Source: Anaerolineales bacterium UBA6055
GTDB lineage: Bacteria; Chloroflexota; Anaerolineae; Aggregatilineales; Phototrophicaceae
Length of the DNA stretch: 64,000 nt
Direction: 5' to 3'
Assembly: GCA_002428985.1 (NCBI GenBank)
Contig: DIYL01000062.1
Location: 62,001 to 126,000 of the forward strand
The notes under the pieces are model-generated. The model made no database searches. It saw only the letters and a list, made by a program, of their open reading frames with translations, and was not told the origin of the DNA. The stretch's first letter is position 1. Each line of letters opens with the position of its first letter. This document shows, one piece after another, positions 8,316-16,584 of this stretch. A program made the position numbers and the translations under genes.

Positions 8316-10223
8316 ATGTCTGAGCAAGGTTTTTCGCCACCCACTAGCGAGTGGTATCATCCTTCAGAAGAGGTTGTGAAAAACGCAAATGTCCCCGATT
8401 ATGAAGCAGTCTATAACGAAGCTGTTTCTGATCCAGAAATATTTTGGGCAAAACGCGCTGAGACCCTCGATTGGTATCAGAAATGGGACAAAGTCCTTGA
8501 TGATAGCAATAAACCTTTTTATAAATGGTTCACTGGCGGCAAGACAAATATCGTCCTAAATGCATTAGACCGTCATATTAAGACATGGCGTAAGAACAAA
8601 ATCGCGTTCATCTGGGAAGGTGAAAATGGCGATAAAGTTAGCATGTCTTACTGGCGTTTGTGGCAAGAAGTTAACAAATTCTCGAATGTATTGCGGAGTA
8701 TGGGCGTCAAGAAGGGCGACCGTGTCACGATTTATATGGGACGTGTCCCTGAAATTGTGATTGCTATGTTAGCTTGTGCCAAAATTGGTGCGCCTCATAG
8801 TGTTGTTTATGGTGGTTTTTCTGAACAAGCCCTTGCTGACCGGATTGAAGATGCACAAAGTCGTGTCCTTATCACATGTGATGGCGCGTGGTTGCGTGGG
8901 AAAATTGTCAAACTAAAAGACACGGTTGATGAAGCTGTTCACCGTTCACCTGTTGTTGATACTGTGATTGTGGTCAAACGTACTGGGCACGAAATTAACA
9001 TGGAACAAGGACGTGATTATTGGTATCACGACTTGATGAGCTTGCCGATTGCTAGTGTTCGCTCAGAAACAGAAGTGATGGATGCGGAAGACCCGCTATT
9101 TATCCTTTACACTAGCGGTACAACTGGTAAACCAAAAGGTGTACTACATACACATGGAGGATATCAGGTTTATACATCCACAACATTATCTTGGGCGTTT
9201 GATATTAAAGATGATGATCGTTGGTGGTGTGCGGCTGACCCCGGCTGGATTACTGGGCATAGTTATATCGTGTATGCGCCTCTAATTCTTGGTGCGACGA
9301 GCATCATCTATGAAGGTGCGCCGACCTATCCATACCCTGATCGCTGGTGGCGGATTGTTGAAAACTACGGTGTGACTATCCTGTACACTGCACCTACTGC
9401 AATTCGTGGTTTGATGCGTTTCGGGGATGCATGGCCAAATCGTCATGATCTAAGTAGCTTACGGTTGCTAGGGTCGGTAGGTGAGCCGATTAATCCCGAA
9501 GCATGGCGTTGGTACCATAAAGTGATCGGTAATGAAGAATGTCCGATTATTGATACATGGTGGCAGACCGAAACTGGTGGCTTCATGATTACACCATTAC
9601 CTTCGGTTGGACTTAAACCGGGTAGTGCAACCCGCCCATTCCCTGGTATTGAAGTTGACATTGTTGATGAAAAGGGTGATCCGGTTGCTGCCGGTGAGGA
9701 TGGTGATCTCGTTATCAAAGGGCCGTGGCCGAGCATGATTCGTACCGTATATGGTGATGATGAGCGATTCCTGCGCCAATACTGGGAAAAATACAAAGAT
9801 AAAGGTTATTATCTTGCAGGAGACACCGCCCGTCGTGATGAAGATGGCTATTTGTGGGTGATTGGACGGAACGATGATGTTCTCAAAGTCAGTGGGTATC
9901 GCCTCGGAACAGCTGAAGTTGAGTCCGGTCTAGTTAGTCACGGTACAATTGCAGAATCGGCTGTGATTGGTATTCCTGACGACCTAAAAGGCAATGTGAT
10001 TTATGCTTACTGTATTCCGGTTGCTGGTGTCGAAGGGTCCGATGCCTTGGTCGATGAACTTAAAGACCATATTCGGCATGAAGTTGGTCCGATTGCAGTG
10101 CCTGCAAAAATTGAATTTGTTGATAAATTGCCAAAAACACGTAGTGGTAAAATTATGCGCCGTGTATTAAAAGCACAAGCAATGGGGCAACCACTTGGTG
10201 ATTTGAGTACACTTGAAGACTAA
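8316..10223 (+). CDS. acs: Acetyl-CoA synthetase (acetate--CoA ligase, AMP-forming)
   Basis: A 635-residue ANL-superfamily ligase that activates acetate with ATP to acetyl-AMP and then makes acetyl-CoA. The N-terminal ACS cap is followed by the P-loop YTSGTTGKPKG (about residues 265-275), then ADPGWITGHSY and LLGSVGEPINPEAW. DTWWQTETGG comes next; its tryptophan lines the small acetate pocket and argues against longer acids. AGDTARRDEDGY follows, and the C-terminal PKTRSGKIMRR holds the catalytic lysine that is often controlled by acetylation. The length is normal (family about 630-660). AGGAG lies before the ATG. It is monocistronic, between a promoter and a terminator. Confidence 0.95.
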   Translation: MSEQGFSPPTSEWYHPSEEVVKNANVPDYEAVYNEAVSDPEIFWAKRAETLDWYQKWDKVLDDSNKPFYKWFTGGKTNIVLNALDRHIKTWRKNKIAFIWEGENGDKVSMSYWRLWQEVNKFSNVLRSMGVKKGDRVTIYMGRVPEIVIAMLACAKIGAPHSVVYGGFSEQALADRIEDAQSRVLITCDGAWLRGKIVKLKDTVDEAVHRSPVVDTVIVVKRTGHEINMEQGRDYWYHDLMSLPIASVRSETEVMDAEDPLFILYTSGTTGKPKGVLHTHGGYQVYTSTTLSWAFDIKDDDRWWCAADPGWITGHSYIVYAPLILGATSIIYEGAPTYPYPDRWWRIVENYGVTILYTAPTAIRGLMRFGDAWPNRHDLSSLRLLGSVGEPINPEAWRWYHKVIGNEECPIIDTWWQTETGGFMITPLPSVGLKPGSATRPFPGIEVDIVDEKGDPVAAGEDGDLVIKGPWPSMIRTVYGDDERFLRQYWEKYKDKGYYLAGDTARRDEDGYLWVIGRNDDVLKVSGYRLGTAEVESGLVSHGTIAESAVIGIPDDLKGNVIYAYCIPVAGVEGSDALVDELKDHIRHEVGPIAVPAKIEFVDKLPKTRSGKIMRRVLKAQAMGQPLGDLSTLED

Positions 10224-10268
10224 CACTTTGTAGATGAAGTTTTATCTCTACATCTGGAATATGCAATC

Positions 10269-10300
10269 AAGAGGGGAAGCCGAATATGGTTTCCTCTTTT
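10269..10300 (+). terminator. Rho-independent terminator after acs
   Basis: AAGAGGGGAAGCC (10269-10281) pairs with GGTTTCCTCTT with one bulge across a short loop, and the 3' arm runs into TTTT. It lies 46 bp after the acs stop. Confidence 0.7.
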
Positions 10301-10621
10301 AAATTAATAGCACGCCAAACCAACCTCGTTATCAGTATCAATTCAAAGCTAACCACGTTTGTAATTGTAGATAGATGTTACATATGTTTAATCGAATATT
10401 GTTTTATTTGGTGATTTTGTTGATGAGTTCATATCGTTAGTATATTTATTGCGACTCTAAATTCCAAAAAATGATAACATATATGCTAACATAATGTCAA
10501 AAAATATTCTGATGAGCCAGTTTATCTCATATTAAATATTATATTTTTTGTGAAAACATACAGTTATTTTTGCAATAAAGTTTGGTTTTAGTTGTGCATA
10601 TTGCACAGCTTAGCTGGTAGT

Positions 10622-10649
10622 TTGCAGAAATTATGATATAAATTATAGT
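10622..10649 (+). promoter_or_regulatory. Probable promoter of the alpha-glucoside importer operon
   Basis: TTGCAG (10622-10627) and TATAGT (10644-10649) are spaced 16 bp apart. Two bases downstream is GTGAATTAACC (10651-10661), which is repeated exactly just after the -10-like box of the second binding-protein gene (29897-29907). Confidence 0.45.
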
Positions 10650-10685
10650 AGTGAATTAACCGTTCCACATTTGTAGTATATTTAA

Positions 10686-10697
10686 TTAAACGTTTAA
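10686..10697. promoter_or_regulatory. 12-bp palindrome, possible LacI-family operator
   Basis: TTAAACGTTTAA is a perfect palindrome with a central CG, the general look of LacI/GalR-family operators (core AAACGTTT). It sits 37 bp downstream of the -10 box and overlaps the region just before the AAGGAG ribosome site of the binding-protein gene, a good place for a sugar-responsive repressor. No regulator gene is adjacent. Confidence 0.5.
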
Positions 10698-10710
10698 CAA
10701 GGAGTTACGA

Positions 10711-12090
10711 ATGAAAAAAGCATTTAGCCTTTCACTCGTTATGTCGTTGCTTGCACTCTTGATGATTGCACCTGCGACTGCACAAGAATTTGAAGATATT
10801 GCAGTTGGTGACCAACCGGAACGCTTCAGCTGGGATAGCTATGAAGAGTTTGCCGCTAAATATGATTTTACTGGTATGGAAGTGGAAGTATTCGGACCAT
10901 GGGTTGACGTTGACTTCACCCACTTGGAAGCTGTTGCATCATTGTTCGAACAAGCAACTGGCGCAACCGTAAATGCGAGTGGTTCCAACGACGCTGAACA
11001 ATTGATTCAAGTTCGCGTTGAAGGTGGCGATCCACCTGATGTATATGTTTTCCCACAACCAGGTCAAGCTGCTGATTTTGCTGCTGACGGTCAATTGATT
11101 CCACTTGGTGATGAAATGGGTCAATGGGTTGTTGATAACTATGCTGCTGGTGCAGACTGGGCATCTTTCGGTACATTCCCAGATGAAAATGGTGAAGACC
11201 AATTCTTCATCTTCCCATACAAGCAAGATATGAAGAGCCTTGTATGGTATGTTCCAGATAACTTCGATGATGCTGGTTATGAAATCCCAACCACAATGGA
11301 AGACTTGCTTGCATTGAGTGAACAAATGGTAGCAGACGGTAACACACCATGGTGTATTGGTGTTGAAAGCGGTGGCGCAACCGGTTGGACCGCAACTGAC
11401 TGGATGGAAGACATCATGCTCCGTCTTTATAGCCCAGAAACCTATGACATGTGGGTAAGCAATGAACTTGCTTTCGATAGTGAAGAAGTTGTTAATGTAA
11501 TGAACACCTTCGGTACCTTCCTCTTCAGCGAAGGTTGGACTGCTGGTGGTGCTGGTGCTGTTGCAACAACCTCCTTTGGTGATTCACCTGCTGGTTTGTT
11601 CACCATTCCACCACAATGTTACATGCACCGTCAAGCATCCTTCATCCCATCCTTCTTCCCAGATGTAGAAAGCTTGGAAGCTGGCTTGGACTACAATACA
11701 TTCTACTTCCCATCATTCGCTAGCGAAGATCTCGGTAACCCAGTATTGGGTGCTGGTACACTCTTCGGTCTCTTCACCGAAAATGAAGTAGGTATGGCAT
11801 TCATCGAATTCTTGCAAACCCCAATTGCACACGAAATTTGGATGAGCCGTGCTGGTATGTTGACTGCACACACTGGTGTTAACCCAGAAGCATATGCAAA
11901 CGACTTGCTTCGTTCCCAAGGTGAAGTTCTTCTTGGCGCAACGACCTTCCGTTTTGACGCATCCGACTTGATGCCAGGCGCGATTGGCGCAGGTTCCTTC
12001 TGGAGTGGTATGGTTGACTTCATCAACGGTACACCAGCAGAAGAAGTTGGTGCTGCTATCCAAGAAACATGGGATAACCTCGATCAGTAA
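10711..12090 (+). CDS. Carbohydrate ABC transporter substrate-binding protein (AglE-like)
   Basis: A 459-residue secreted protein. The signal peptide MKKAFSLSLVMSLLALLM...ATA-QE (residues 1-25) has a type I cleavage site and no lipobox. The mature part has the family 1 binding-protein pattern: EATGATVNASG with an acidic EQLIQVRVEGGDPPDVYV near residue 100, then Trp-rich ligand-cleft segments. Its size and partners match AglE, the alpha-glucoside binding protein. It is the first gene of the transport operon, with AAGGAG 6 bases before the ATG. Its codons are markedly uniform (GAA, CCA, GGT, CAA) compared with neighbouring genes, which suggests strong expression. A stable UUCG-capped hairpin follows it. 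Alpha-glucoside as substrate is inferred from the permease type and treS. Confidence 0.85.
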   Translation: MKKAFSLSLVMSLLALLMIAPATAQEFEDIAVGDQPERFSWDSYEEFAAKYDFTGMEVEVFGPWVDVDFTHLEAVASLFEQATGATVNASGSNDAEQLIQVRVEGGDPPDVYVFPQPGQAADFAADGQLIPLGDEMGQWVVDNYAAGADWASFGTFPDENGEDQFFIFPYKQDMKSLVWYVPDNFDDAGYEIPTTMEDLLALSEQMVADGNTPWCIGVESGGATGWTATDWMEDIMLRLYSPETYDMWVSNELAFDSEEVVNVMNTFGTFLFSEGWTAGGAGAVATTSFGDSPAGLFTIPPQCYMHRQASFIPSFFPDVESLEAGLDYNTFYFPSFASEDLGNPVLGAGTLFGLFTENEVGMAFIEFLQTPIAHEIWMSRAGMLTAHTGVNPEAYANDLLRSQGEVLLGATTFRFDASDLMPGAIGAGSFWSGMVDFINGTPAEEVGAAIQETWDNLDQ

Positions 12091-12118
12091 TTTTTTACTG
12101 AATTAATCTGCAATTCCA

Positions 12119-12150
12119 GCAGTCAGGGAGGCTTCGGTCTCCCTGATTGC
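12119..12150 (+). terminator. Very stable cUUCGg-capped hairpin between binding-protein and permease genes
   Basis: About 12 pairs (12119-12130 with 12139-12150, one G-U) are closed by a C(TTCG)G tetraloop plus a G-T pair. No T run follows, so it is more likely a 3' mRNA-stabilising or partial-termination element. Such elements let a binding protein outnumber its permeases. Confidence 0.65.
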
Positions 12151-12186
12151 TATACCCTGAAAAATATTTTATTGGGAGATTACTAT

Positions 12187-13431
12187 ATGGAATTAGGTCA
12201 AGTCTTTCAGGGATTAGCTTTTATTGTATTAGGTGTTGGCGCAATGGTTGCCTACTTTTGGGGTAGCAATTGGGCACTTGATAAATTGGTAGCTGATCCG
12301 ATTGGTCCCAACGGCGACCCGATCGAAAGTAAAGAGAATCAGCGGGAAGCAATTCGCCCGTGGTTGTTTGTTTCGCCTGCACTTATTCTTTTGTTTGTAT
12401 ACCTTGTTTTTCCTGCCCTACAAACATTTTACTTAAGTTTTAGCGATGCTGATGGTAATGTTCGTGTTAATGCACCCGTTTATCCGGAAGAAGTTCGCGA
12501 TCTAAATATCAATTTTGCAACACCACTCAATGCCGAACGTATGCTTGATGTCCGTGATGTTTTGGTTGAAACCTATCCATCGTTGGCGGAACTCACTCTA
12601 GAAGATATTGAATCTGCTAATCTCTCGACAAACGGAGATGGTATCGATTTTGTATTGGAACAGGGCAATGCCGAAGTTGAGCAAAACTTTGTTCTCTTTA
12701 GAAATTACGAATGGGCACTTGATTTCGGTAATGAGGACTTCTGGGAAGCTGTTCGCAATAATATCCTTTGGTTATTTGTACCACTGCTCAGTACAGTATT
12801 TGGCTTGCTGATTGCAATTTTGGCAGATGATGTCCGTTGGGGTACAGTTCCGAAGTCGCTGATCTTCTTGCCAATGGCAATTTCATTTATTGGCGCAAGT
12901 GTGATTTGGCGCTTCATCTACTATTATAAAGGTCCTGACGTTGAGCAGATCGGTCTATTAAATGCGATCGTTGTATCCTTAGGTGGGGAAGCACAAGCAT
13001 GGATGACTATCCAACCATGGAACAACCTGCTGCTGATGATTATTCTTGTTTGGGTTCAGACTGGCTTCGCGATGGTATTGCTATCGGCTGCATTGCGCGG
13101 TGTACCTGAAGAAACAAAAGAAGCTGCTCGCATCGATGGTGCGAATGAAGTTCGTATCTTCTTCAACATTATTATCCCACAAATTATGAGTACAATTTTG
13201 GTGGTATTGACCACAATTACAATTGTTGTTCTCAAGGTCTTTGATATCGTACAAGCGATGACCAACGGTCAAAATGGCACACAGGTACTGGCAAACATGA
13301 TGTTTAATGAATCGTTCCGTAACTTTGATGTTGGACGCGGTGCGATTGTATCTGTCGTCCTATTGGTTGCTGTTGTTCCGATCCTTGTATGGAATCTTCG
13401 TCAATTTCAACAACAGGAGCAAGGTCGATGA
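12187..13431 (+). CDS. Sugar ABC transporter permease 1 (AglF/MalF-like) with extracytoplasmic insertion
   Basis: A 414-residue inner-membrane permease. Membrane helices start at about residues 6-26 and 62-88. An acidic, non-hydrophobic loop of roughly 90 residues follows (about 92-185), comparable to the MalF P2 loop. The transport domain then contains the EAA motif EAARIDGANEVRIFFNIIIP near residue 315, the contact site for the ATPase. I chose ATG 12187; the TTG five codons upstream overlaps the GGGAG ribosome site. It pairs with the next permease, whose start overlaps its stop (ATGA). No ATPase gene is nearby, so a shared MalK/MsmK-type ATPase must be used. Confidence 0.87.
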   Translation: MELGQVFQGLAFIVLGVGAMVAYFWGSNWALDKLVADPIGPNGDPIESKENQREAIRPWLFVSPALILLFVYLVFPALQTFYLSFSDADGNVRVNAPVYPEEVRDLNINFATPLNAERMLDVRDVLVETYPSLAELTLEDIESANLSTNGDGIDFVLEQGNAEVEQNFVLFRNYEWALDFGNEDFWEAVRNNILWLFVPLLSTVFGLLIAILADDVRWGTVPKSLIFLPMAISFIGASVIWRFIYYYKGPDVEQIGLLNAIVVSLGGEAQAWMTIQPWNNLLLMIILVWVQTGFAMVLLSAALRGVPEETKEAARIDGANEVRIFFNIIIPQIMSTILVVLTTITIVVLKVFDIVQAMTNGQNGTQVLANMMFNESFRNFDVGRGAIVSVVLLVAVVPILVWNLRQFQQQEQGR

Positions 13432-14609
13432 GCGCACGTGTCCCTATTCTCAATATGTCCGTTGGTGCGTTGCTAGTTCGTATTGCTTTGGTATCCTTGG
13501 CGATTATCTGGACAGTTCCAACATTTGGTCTACTTGTTAGTTCGTTCCGCGACCGTGATGATATTGTTGCTTCCGGTTGGTGGGCGGCTTTGAGTTCGAC
13601 ATCTCAGAATAATCAGGCGCGTACAGGTGACGCATCTGATATGACAGAAGAAGATGGATTGTTTGTGATCGCAGGCAATGTCTTTGAAGAAGATACGTCT
13701 GCGACAATCAGTACATTTGGTGGTGGTTTGTTACCTGCAAATGAAGCACTTGAAGGTCGTGATACAACTGGTATCGCAGATTATACCGCTGGTCAGACGA
13801 TTGAACTTGAAGATGGCACATCCTTCACCTTAAACGCAGATGGTAGTTACCGTTGGACATCTGATACTGCCTTCGAGTTGGAGCGCGGGGAACGGTTCTT
13901 CTTTGTTCAAGAGACCCCACCGACATTCTCGCTTGAAAACTATAATACGGTATTCTCAAATGACAATATCGGTCAGGCATTCATCAATACCTTTACCGTG
14001 ACGATCCCATCGACCATCATCCCGATTGTAATTGCAGCATTTGCAGCTTATGCCTTCTCGTGGATGGAGTTCCGTGGTCGTCAATTCTTATTTGCGATTG
14101 TTGTTGGGTTGTTGGTAGTACCACTTCAATTATCTTTGATCCCACTGTTACGTTTGTATAGTACTGTTGGTCTTAACGGGACATATCCCGGCATGTGGCT
14201 GGCACATACCGGCTTTGGTCTGCCTCTAGCAATCTACTTGCTACGTAACTATATTGGTGGGCTACCACGCGAAATTATTGAGTCCGCAAAAATTGATGGT
14301 GCATCACACTTTACAATTTTCACGAACTTGATTTTACCTTTGTCGATTCCAGCATTAGCGTCGTTTGCGATCTTCCAATTCCTCTGGGTTTGGAACGATT
14401 TCCTTGTTGCGTCCGTATTCCTTGGTATCCAAGATGACAATATTGTGATGACGGTAAGTATCAAAGACATGCTTGGTACCCGTGGTGATCAGTGGCACAT
14501 TCTGACAAGTGCGGCATTCATCTCGATGTTTGTACCGTTGGTGGTGTTCATCTCAATGCAACGTTACTTTGTACGCGGTTTGCTCGCAGGCTCCGTAAAA
14601 GGTGGCTGA
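13428..14609 (+). CDS. Sugar ABC transporter permease 2 (AglG/MalG-like) with extracytoplasmic insertion
   Basis: A 393-residue permease starting at the ATG that overlaps the previous stop (ATGA at 13428-13431), with AGGAG upstream; a longer frame from 13389 lies inside permease 1. The first membrane helix (residues 9-35) is followed by SGWWAAL and an insertion of about 110 residues rich in Thr, Glu and Gly (DGTSFTLNADGSYRW). The five remaining helices of the MalG fold come next, with the EAA motif ESAKIDGASHFTIF near residue 285. This SGWW-plus-insert layout is characteristic of AglG alpha-glucoside permeases rather than MalG. Confidence 0.87.
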   Translation: MSARVPILNMSVGALLVRIALVSLAIIWTVPTFGLLVSSFRDRDDIVASGWWAALSSTSQNNQARTGDASDMTEEDGLFVIAGNVFEEDTSATISTFGGGLLPANEALEGRDTTGIADYTAGQTIELEDGTSFTLNADGSYRWTSDTAFELERGERFFFVQETPPTFSLENYNTVFSNDNIGQAFINTFTVTIPSTIIPIVIAAFAAYAFSWMEFRGRQFLFAIVVGLLVVPLQLSLIPLLRLYSTVGLNGTYPGMWLAHTGFGLPLAIYLLRNYIGGLPREIIESAKIDGASHFTIFTNLILPLSIPALASFAIFQFLWVWNDFLVASVFLGIQDDNIVMTVSIKDMLGTRGDQWHILTSAAFISMFVPLVVFISMQRYFVRGLLAGSVKGG

Positions 14610-14646
14610 TACACTATTCAAGCGTTACACAATTTAAGAAATATCT

Positions 14647-14680
14647 ACAGAGTCCACATCATTGCGTGTGGCTCTGTTTT
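14647..14680 (+). terminator. Rho-independent terminator after permease 2
   Basis: ACAGAGTCCACA pairs with TGTGGCTCTGT (one bulge, 8-nt loop) and is followed by TTTATT. It separates the importer operon from treS, so treS is either read through at reduced level or has its own promoter. Confidence 0.7.
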
Positions 14681-14760
14681 ATTATGGGTATGCAATACCT
14701 TAACCTGTCCAGTAAAGTTTATCCATTACAGACTGTAATTTAGAGAAAGAAGCAAAAATT

Positions 14761-16359
14761 ATGGCATGGTATACAACAGCAATTTTTTATGAGCTACCCT
14801 TACGAGCCTTTGCCGATGGTAACGGCGACGGTCATGGTGATTTTATTGGCTTGCGTGATAAGCTCGATTATCTTAAGTGGCTAGGTGTGGATTGTATCTG
14901 GCTTTTACCAGTCTATCCTTCACCACTTAACGACGACGGTTATGATATTGCGAGCTTTTATGGCATTCATGAGAACTTTGGGTTGCTTGAAGACTTCAAG
15001 ATGACCGTTGATGCAATTCATGATAAAGGATTGCGTATTATCGCTGACCTTGTTGTCAATCACACCTCGGATGAGCATCCATGGTTTAAAGAAGCGCGAC
15101 GCTCAAAAGATTCTGCATGGCGAGATTATTATGTGTGGAATGATAACGATGAACCCTATAGTGATGCGCGGATTATTTTCCTTGATACTGAGGAATCAAA
15201 CTGGGCGTATGATGAACAAAGTGATTCATATTATTGGCATCGTTTTTATAGCTCACAGCCAGATTTAAATTATGATAATCCTAAGGTGCAGGACGAGATG
15301 ATTAACATCATGAAGTTCTGGTTAGACTTGGGTATTGATGGTTTTCGGGTTGATGCTGTCCCGTATCTATTTGAACGCGAAGGAACAATTTGTGAGAATT
15401 TACCGGAAACACATGACTATCTGGCACGGATGCGTAAATTTGTAGATGATAATTATCCGGGGCGTGTTCTACTCGGCGAAGCTAACCAATGGCCCGAAGA
15501 TGTGATCGAGTATTTTGGCACTCCAGAAGCGCCTGAATTTCATATGAACTTTCACTTCCCTGTGATGCCACGTTTATATATGGCGCTTGCTCAGGGTGAC
15601 CGGAGTAGTATCATTGACATTATGAACCGTACGCCTGATATGCCAGTTGAGAATGCACAATGGGCGACTTTCTTGCGCAATCATGATGAACTCACGCTCG
15701 AAATGGTTACTGAAGAAGAACGCCAATTTATGTGGGAATTTTATTCGCCTGATCCCGAACAACGGATGAATCTTGGTATTCGGCGTCGATTGGCACCATT
15801 GATGGATAACGACCGCGATAAAATCGAACTGATGCACTCCATGTTATTCACTTTACCCGGGACTACTGTCCTCTATTATGGTGATGAAATTGGCATGGGA
15901 GATAATATCAAGTTGTTTGATCGTAATGGGGTTCGGACACCGATGCAATGGGATGACAGTAAAAATGCTGGTTTCTCTGATGCTGATCCCGATACATTAT
16001 TTGCGCCTGTCATAAATGATACGATATTTGGGTATCAACAGGTAAATGTTGAAGCTGCACAAGCGGATGAATCATCATTGCTGTATGCAGTTCGCCACAT
16101 GATCGCAACCCGTAAGGAGCATCTGGTACTTGCGACAGCATCTATTGACTGGATTGAAGACTTACCGGATCATGCGTTGTGTTTTTGGAGACGCGAAGGT
16201 GAGACTGTCTATCTTTCCCTCAATAATTTGAGCGAAGATGACCTGACGATTCCGCTACCAGAAGGACAGTTGTTCACTGATATTTTATCCGGTCAAAATG
16301 ATTTCACTGAATCTGTGACATTAGGTCGCTATGGATACCGCTGGTTACAACTGCAATAA
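14761..16359 (+). CDS. treS: Trehalose synthase / maltose alpha-D-glucosyltransferase (GH13)
   Basis: A 532-residue (beta/alpha)8 enzyme that interconverts maltose and trehalose. GH13 regions are present in order: DLVVNH (I), GFRVDAVPYL with the nucleophile Asp (II), LLGEANQWP with the acid/base Glu (III), and FLRNHDE (IV). TreS-specific features are FHMNFHFPVMPRLYMA, IRRRLAPLMDNDR, YYGDEIGMGDNI and RNGVRTPMQWD, which rule out a plain oligo-1,6-glucosidase. It has no fused maltokinase domain, and the C-terminal beta domain is short. Its place next to an AglEFG-like importer suggests that imported maltose or alpha-glucoside is turned into trehalose (osmoprotection), or the reverse. It is flanked by terminators on both sides. 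Confidence 0.9.
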   Translation: MAWYTTAIFYELPLRAFADGNGDGHGDFIGLRDKLDYLKWLGVDCIWLLPVYPSPLNDDGYDIASFYGIHENFGLLEDFKMTVDAIHDKGLRIIADLVVNHTSDEHPWFKEARRSKDSAWRDYYVWNDNDEPYSDARIIFLDTEESNWAYDEQSDSYYWHRFYSSQPDLNYDNPKVQDEMINIMKFWLDLGIDGFRVDAVPYLFEREGTICENLPETHDYLARMRKFVDDNYPGRVLLGEANQWPEDVIEYFGTPEAPEFHMNFHFPVMPRLYMALAQGDRSSIIDIMNRTPDMPVENAQWATFLRNHDELTLEMVTEEERQFMWEFYSPDPEQRMNLGIRRRLAPLMDNDRDKIELMHSMLFTLPGTTVLYYGDEIGMGDNIKLFDRNGVRTPMQWDDSKNAGFSDADPDTLFAPVINDTIFGYQQVNVEAAQADESSLLYAVRHMIATRKEHLVLATASIDWIEDLPDHALCFWRREGETVYLSLNNLSEDDLTIPLPEGQLFTDILSGQNDFTESVTLGRYGYRWLQLQ

Positions 16360-16389
16360 AGTATCCTCAAATATATTTGTATCATCATC

Positions 16390-16426
16390 AAGCCTGCATT
16401 TTTAAATACCGTATGTAGGCTTTTTG
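16390..16426 (+). terminator. Rho-independent terminator after treS
   Basis: AAGCCTGCAT (16390-16399) pairs with ATGTAGGCTT (16413-16422; one G-T) and is followed by a T run (GGCTTTTTG). Confidence 0.75.
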
Positions 16427-16465
16427 TATTTTAAGTTATCGAAATAGACTTGATTAAATTACAAG

Positions 16466-16547
16466 GTTACAAATGTAATATATTATGTGTTACAAATAGA
16501 TCATAATGTAGCTGTATTCATTGATTGGTATCTACTTAAACGTTACA
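16466..16547 (+). promoter_or_regulatory. Three GTTACA elements upstream of the SLC13 transporter
   Basis: GTTACAAAT occurs exactly at 16466-16474 and 16489-16497 (23 bp apart, about two helical turns), and GTTACA again at 16542-16547 inside TTAAACGTTAC. The first copy also lies within an ATTACA/TGTAAT inverted pair. This is the layout of an operator or activator array; the regulator is unknown. Confidence 0.4.
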
Positions 16548-16584
16548 CTAAAAAGGTGAGCGTTATTCCTAGGGGGAATGAACA

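Larger units (their letters stand above)
10224..10710. other. 487-bp intergenic region upstream of the sugar importer
   Basis: The first 80 bp hold the acs terminator. The rest is very AT-rich with no coding signal and ends in the promoter, the GTGAATTAACC element and a 12-bp palindrome described separately. It is a long control region for the alpha-glucoside transport operon. Confidence 0.6.

Noticed and set aside
14761..16359. Reading this GH13 enzyme as a plain alpha-glucosidase or oligo-1,6-glucosidase because it follows an alpha-glucoside importer.
   Set aside because: The NFHFPVMPR segment, IRRRLAPL with NDR, GMGDNI and RNGVRTPMQWD are trehalose-synthase signatures.
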